Positions 60,211 to 64,000 of a DNA stretch of 64,000 bases are shown here, piece after piece. The notes below the pieces were generated by a model. The model searched no databases. It was not told the origin of the DNA and worked only from the letters and a program-made list of their open reading frames with translations. The DNA comes from G963665925 sp963678925 (GTDB taxonomy: Bacteria; Bacillota; Clostridia; Peptostreptococcales; Acidaminobacteraceae), in the NCBI GenBank assembly GCA_963678925.1, contig OY787533.1, positions 4,092,001-4,156,000 on the forward strand, read 5' to 3'. Made by a program: the position numbers and the translations under genes. Within the stretch, counting starts at the first letter, position 1; the number at the start of each line of letters is the position of its first letter.

Positions 60211-61536
60211 ATGGCGTATGACTCAACTGATGGGAGTATAAGCATGAATGAAAGCACAATATCACAAAAAATGATTGTCAGTATTAAAACCGCCTTATTG
60301 TATAAGGCAATTCCAATAGTTCTCATAGCGGTCATCATGGGTGGTTTGTTTACAACCGATAAAGCACCCTATTTTCTGATGCATGAAATTGTACAGGTCT
60401 CATTACGGCATGGCTTTCTCGTTCTAGCGCTTTTAATGCCTATACGTGCGGGAATGGGTCTCAATTTTGGCATTGTCATTGGGGCGATAGCTGGTCAGCT
60501 CGGAGTCATTATGGCGATCAATCAGGGGTATATGGGACTGCAGTCTTTTCTGATCGCAATTGCATTTGCCACCCCTTTGGCCCTATTGTTTGGTTTTATG
60601 GAAGGGCAGGTGTTAAACAGAGCCCGTGGGTACGAAATGATCGCTTCACTGTTTTTAAGCTATTTTGCAAATGGAATTTATCAGTTTGTACTTTTGTTTC
60701 TCCTGGGCAGCGCTATTCCCTTTAAATCAGAAGAACTGCTTTTGCCAGGCGGTACAGGACTTAGAAATACAATTGATTTAAGTGCAAATCTGGGTGGAGC
60801 CATAGATGATCTGTTTGGAGGTATGCTGCAAGTACCTATATTTATTGTCTTGTTTATTATGGGTATTGCAGTGCTTTTAAGAAATGCATATCGCTCGACA
60901 TATGGCTTAAATAGAAACTCTGAAATTACAGATAGAAGGCACTTGAAGAAACAAAGTATTCTAGCCCTTTTTCTATGCCTGATTAGTGTGCTTGTCATGT
61001 ATATTGATGTCCTGCCAGGTAATTGGAGCCAAATAGCTACGGTGCGCTTTCCTCTATCTACAGGGGCCTTACTGCTTGTATTTGTAGCTTTTAACACCTT
61101 AATGACTCAAACTAAATTTGGTAAGGCCTTTCAAAGCATATGTACTGAACCTGAAAATGAAGGACTGGTGGCCGGTCGGACAGATAAGCAGCGTCTGGCA
61201 GCCATAATGGTGTCCATCGTATTAGCGGCCTGGGGACAAATCATCTATCTGCAGAGCAGTGGCATACTGATAACCTATGGGTCACATATGGGGGTTGGTA
61301 CATTAGCGGCAGTTGCTTTGCTGATGGGAGGTGCCTCAATAAGACGGGCGACGGCGATGCAAGCGCTCCTTGGCGTCTTGCTGCTTCACAGTTTTGTCCT
61401 TCTGGCACCAGCTCTGCTTGAATCTGTCGCAGGCGGCGGAAACATATTCGAAGTGTTTCGCATGCTTGTCCTAAATGGGGTAATCCTATATGCCTTCATC
61501 CAAGCGGGAAAAGGCAGGGGCGAAAATATGGCGTGA
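60211..61536 (+). CDS. ABC-transporter permease (BPD_transp_2 type), orphan
   Basis: A 441-residue membrane protein with about ten helices, of the branched-chain amino acid/sugar/nucleoside permease superfamily (GLNFGIVIGAIAGQLGVIM, GVGTLAAVALLMGGASIRRA). No ATPase, partner permease or binding protein is adjacent, so it is either an orphan or the remnant of an operon. An in-frame ATG at 60244 is an alternative start. Confidence 0.8.
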   Translation: MAYDSTDGSISMNESTISQKMIVSIKTALLYKAIPIVLIAVIMGGLFTTDKAPYFLMHEIVQVSLRHGFLVLALLMPIRAGMGLNFGIVIGAIAGQLGVIMAINQGYMGLQSFLIAIAFATPLALLFGFMEGQVLNRARGYEMIASLFLSYFANGIYQFVLLFLLGSAIPFKSEELLLPGGTGLRNTIDLSANLGGAIDDLFGGMLQVPIFIVLFIMGIAVLLRNAYRSTYGLNRNSEITDRRHLKKQSILALFLCLISVLVMYIDVLPGNWSQIATVRFPLSTGALLLVFVAFNTLMTQTKFGKAFQSICTEPENEGLVAGRTDKQRLAAIMVSIVLAAWGQIIYLQSSGILITYGSHMGVGTLAAVALLMGGASIRRATAMQALLGVLLLHSFVLLAPALLESVAGGGNIFEVFRMLVLNGVILYAFIQAGKGRGENMA

Positions 61537-61629
61537 GTGCGGAAGCGTTCGATGATCATGTATGTGTTAAATAAAGGCATTTAAACATTGAGCGTCTAAT
61601 GGCAATAGTAGAAAGTCCAGGAGGTTGAC

Positions 61630-62049
61630 ATGATAAAGAGACTTAGGAACACAGACTTTGACATGGTGGAGAGACTTTTGAAAGAGCAAAAGAGGCCTGT
61701 CGAGGACCTTGAAAGAATCGTTTCATTTCTTAGTAAGGACGCAAACTATTTTCTGGCCTATATTCAAGAGGAACGTATAATTGGCTATGCGCTTGCGTAT
61801 GTATTAGAGCGCTACGATGGCAGCGCGCCGATGATGTATATGCACGAAATTGAAGTAGAGGCCCCTTGGAGAAGACTGGGAATTGGGAGGAAATTGCTAG
61901 CTGAAATGCAGGGGATCTGTAAGGAAAATGGCTTCATGAAATTGTTTTTGATTACCAACAAATCCAATGAGCCGGCAGTTGGCCTATATACGTCACTTTC
62001 TGGTGAAAGTCTCAGTGACGACGAAGTTATATATACATTCAAGTCATAA
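61630..62049 (+). CDS. GNAT-family N-acetyltransferase
   Basis: A 139-residue acetyltransferase: MYMHEIEVEAPWRRLGIGRKLLAEMQ has the acetyl-CoA loop RRLGIG. The layout is like aminoglycoside 3-N-acetyltransferase-I/GCN5 types (EPAVGLYTSLSGE), but resistance activity cannot be claimed. CAGGAGG precedes the ATG. Confidence 0.87.
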   Translation: MIKRLRNTDFDMVERLLKEQKRPVEDLERIVSFLSKDANYFLAYIQEERIIGYALAYVLERYDGSAPMMYMHEIEVEAPWRRLGIGRKLLAEMQGICKENGFMKLFLITNKSNEPAVGLYTSLSGESLSDDEVIYTFKS

Positions 62050-62142
62050 TTCGTGTCAATACAAAAGTACTGCCGTATTAGAAAAAGCCATTTCCAGCGA
62101 GACTGATCCTGTTGGAGCATATTCAGTAGTGTAGGCTTTGAC

Positions 62143-62171
62143 TTGAAATCGAACACGTGTTCGTATATAAT
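62143..62171 (+). promoter_or_regulatory. SOS promoter with LexA box
   Basis: TTGAAA (62143-62148), 17-base spacer, TATAAT (62166-62171). The spacer holds CGAACACGTGTTCG (62150-62163), a perfect palindrome fitting the Gram-positive LexA consensus CGAACNNNNGTTCG. Confidence 0.93.
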
Positions 62172-62242
62172 ATGAATATGGGGAGGCGAATTATCGCCGT
62201 TGTTTGGGTCTTGTCCCGATTTTGAGAAAGGAGTCGGTGGTC

Positions 62243-62506
62243 ATGAGGACCAGCCCAAGGGAAGTGGATGTGTTAGCAAGTTTTGACCGTTCGGGGCATG
62301 TTCGGCCATTGCGTTTTAGAATTGAGGATGAATCAGGTGAGCGAAAGACCATTCGAGTGGATAAGATTATTCTGTCAGAGGTGGAGAAGCTGGCGGGAAA
62401 CATCATGATAAAGTACAGGTGTCAAACTGTTATGGAAAATGAAGCACGTCTTTTTGAACTCAAATATGACCGAGATACCTTTAAGTGGTATCTGTTCAAA
62501 ATGTAG
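62243..62506 (+). CDS. Small SOS-regulated protein upstream of the Y-family polymerase
   Basis: An 87-residue basic protein not recognised by name: two strand-rich halves (HVRPLRFRIEDESGE; AGNIMIKYRCQ) ending in FKWYLFKM. Small proteins in this place before Y-family polymerases occur in other Firmicutes. ATG 62243 lies nine bases from AAAGGAG; GTG 62237 is an alternative. It is the first gene after the LexA box and ends 11 bases before the polymerase, so both are made in the SOS response. Confidence 0.75.
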   Translation: MRTSPREVDVLASFDRSGHVRPLRFRIEDESGERKTIRVDKIILSEVEKLAGNIMIKYRCQTVMENEARLFELKYDRDTFKWYLFKM

Positions 62507-62517
62507 AAGGTGATTTT

Positions 62518-63771
62518 GTGAAAAAAAGAGTGGTGTTCCATATTGATGTAAACTCAGCATATCTTTCGTGGGAAGCGGTATACAGACTCCAGCACGGTGC
62601 CGATGTGGATTTGCGCAAAATCCCATCCATCGTGGGGGGCGACCCTGAAAAACGACGCGGCATTGTTCTGGCAAAATCTGAATCTGCAAAGTCTGTCGGC
62701 ATACAGACAGGTGAGGTTCTTTTCAAGGCCTTTCAAAAATGCCCTACACTCACAGCTGTACCGCCCAATTACAGCTTGTATATCAAGTGCAGTCGTGCGC
62801 TTGTAGAACTGCTGAAAATATATTCTCCCGATGTACAGCGCTATAGTATTGACGAGTGCTTTGTTGAATTCACAGATCTAGGCAAGCTGTGGGGGGACCC
62901 AATCAAGCTGGCGCATACCATAAGAAAACGCGTCCAAAAGGAGCTTGGTTTTACTGTGAATATTGGCATATCGACAAACAAGCTTCTGGCAAAGGTGGCT
63001 TCTGAATTTGAAAAGCCCAATAGGGTGCATACCCTGTTTCCAGAGGAAATGGAGGCGAAAATGTGGCCGCTTCCAGTCGGAGAGCTTTTTGGTGTGGGAC
63101 GTGCGACAGAACCCAAACTGAGAGGCATCGGCATTATGACAGTCGGCGATCTCGCCAAATCTGACCCAGACCTGCTGAAATACAAGCTCGGAAAATTTGG
63201 TTTGATGATTTGGAACTATGCCAATGGCATTGAAGATTCCTTGACCCAGGAATCAGGTGTGGAATCTGTAAAAGGGATTGGCAATTCAAGCACGCTGCCG
63301 CGAGACATTGATACGCGGGAGTCTGCCTATTTGTACCTCTTATCCCTTACAGAAATGGTGGGCATGCGTCTGCGCGATGTGGGAAAGCGGTGTGGTCTTG
63401 TTTCAGTAAGTATTCGAAGCTGGGAGCTGGACCGGGCATCGCACCAGAAAAAACTGTTTTATGCTACTGACTCGACCATGCAGATATTTGAAGAGGTGAA
63501 GCTGCTCTTTGACGAGTTATGGGATGGACGCCCCATAAGACACTTAGGTGTTCGTGTTTCCAACCTGGACAGCGGCGTTTTCAGACAGCTTCCACTGATT
63601 GGTGCTGAAGCCATTGAGAAACAGGCCAAGCTCGATACGGTTATTGACAGCCTGCGGCTCAAGTTTGGAAATCGCGCCGTCGTACGTGGAACCTTTCTGC
63701 ATTCGGGCATAAAGCCTATTATGGGTGGGGTTGGAGAAGAAGATTATCCGATGATGCGGTTTGACCTCTGA
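62518..63771 (+). CDS. Y-family DNA polymerase (DinB/UmuC-like)
   Basis: A 417-residue translesion polymerase. Motifs: HIDVNSAYLSWEA (first metal Asp), YSIDECFVEF (catalytic Asp-Glu), helix-hairpin-helix GVGRATEPKLRGIGI, and a little-finger domain to the end. The steric region and C-terminus are closer to the UmuC/YqjW group than to E. coli DinB. Start is GTG 62518 with AAGGTGA five bases before. DNA damage control through the LexA box upstream is expected. Confidence 0.92.
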   Translation: MKKRVVFHIDVNSAYLSWEAVYRLQHGADVDLRKIPSIVGGDPEKRRGIVLAKSESAKSVGIQTGEVLFKAFQKCPTLTAVPPNYSLYIKCSRALVELLKIYSPDVQRYSIDECFVEFTDLGKLWGDPIKLAHTIRKRVQKELGFTVNIGISTNKLLAKVASEFEKPNRVHTLFPEEMEAKMWPLPVGELFGVGRATEPKLRGIGIMTVGDLAKSDPDLLKYKLGKFGLMIWNYANGIEDSLTQESGVESVKGIGNSSTLPRDIDTRESAYLYLLSLTEMVGMRLRDVGKRCGLVSVSIRSWELDRASHQKKLFYATDSTMQIFEEVKLLFDELWDGRPIRHLGVRVSNLDSGVFRQLPLIGAEAIEKQAKLDTVIDSLRLKFGNRAVVRGTFLHSGIKPIMGGVGEEDYPMMRFDL

Positions 63772-63802
63772 TTTTAAAGTGGTTTGAAATAGGGATTGAA
63801 TT

Positions 63803-63860
63803 AAAAAAGCCCTCCATTGTAAGCTTGCCTAAAGCAAGGGACAATGGGGGGCTTGATTTT
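63803..63860. terminator. Bidirectional terminator after the polymerase gene
   Basis: Stem with GCCCTCCATTGT and ACAATGGGGGGC and an inner CTTGC/GCAAG stem; A run before and T run after allow use from both sides. Confidence 0.85.
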
Positions 63861-64000
63861 TATTTGACTATTTTTTCAGCCGTGTCCTTGAGGTCAACCT
63901 CAAAAGAGGTGAGGGCCTGGGTTAGGTCTGAAACCATCTCGTGAATTGTTGAAGCGCTTGTTGCAGTGCGCTCTACATCAGAGGCAAGTTCATCCGTGTT
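63860..64000 (-). CDS. 3' end of a - strand gene (helical protein, possibly chemoreceptor)
   Basis: The last 46 codons are seen, ending SFEVDLKDTAEKIVK and a stop at 63860-63862; the rest is outside the window. The heptad-like helical sequence (LASDVERTATSASTIHEMV) resembles the C-terminus of methyl-accepting chemotaxis proteins, but this is too short to be sure. Confidence 0.5.
   Translation of the reverse strand, partial: NTDELASDVERTATSASTIHEMVSDLTQALTSFEVDLKDTAEKIVK

Overview
The window looks like chromosome from a low-to-mid GC, Gram-positive, probably motile anaerobe of the class Clostridia. The evidence is a SCIFF peptide with its radical-SAM maturase (scfA/scfB), a T-box leader on hisS-aspS, an S-box (SAM-I) leader on methionine genes, HemZ, a bifunctional Rel of Gram-positive type, two chemoreceptors and a Gram-positive LexA box. 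No tRNA, rRNA, CRISPR array or replication origin was seen.

Region 1 (1-31.2 kb) is core chromosome, almost all on the + strand. It holds tgt (5' end outside the window), an amino-acid-type dCache chemoreceptor, yajC, scfA/scfB, a gamma carbonic anhydrase-like protein, secD/secF, a helical-sensor chemoreceptor, a LapA-like protein, recJ, apt, rel, dtd, a metallo-hydrolase, a secreted repeat protein, yibE/F (- strand), a secreted 5'-nucleotidase with LysM, hemZ, a T-box-hisS-aspS-rseC operon, glyA and an alpha/beta hydrolase. The hisS-aspS T-box reads as aspartate-specific by both specifier codon and discriminator pairing.

Region 2 (31.3-34.3 kb) is a methionine operon: promoter, SAM-I riboswitch, a 25-bp perfect hairpin with three 48-bp tandem repeats, then metY (O-acetylhomoserine sulfhydrylase) and metA. 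MetA carries Glu111, the residue associated with acetyl-CoA use, which matches the partner enzyme.

Region 3 (34.3 to about 52.1 kb) is accessory, AT-rich DNA and the most interesting part. Genes or gene pairs are separated by a recurring 100-150 bp element built of two inverted arms around a terminator hairpin and a conserved AT-rich stretch. For the two best preserved units, the first 8 or 10 bases exactly complement the end of the same unit. That is the rule followed by integron gene cassettes and attC sites. The first two units encode probable antiphage systems: a PHP-SMC ATPase, and a Cap4-like nuclease plus zinc-hook SMC ATPase resembling Lamassu. Later units carry an anchored protein of unknown function, a GNAT plus kinase, LysR plus an EamA transporter, and NUDIX plus GNAT. 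No integrase is in the window. Two IS21-family elements and one IS3-family element have landed here. Both IS21 copies sit in the 3' arm of a perfect hairpin, and the IS3 copy splits the NUDIX gene.

Region 4 (52.1-61.6 kb) is a run of small, closely spaced accessory enzymes (several GNATs, a reductase, an effector-binding protein, a kinase, NUDIX, an NTF2-like protein, an M29 aminopeptidase, a methyltransferase, an orphan permease). It includes one frameshifted gene and one gene remnant. Region 5 (61.6-64 kb) returns to core-like content: a GNAT gene, then a LexA-controlled operon of a small protein and a Y-family DNA polymerase, and the 3' end of a - strand gene.
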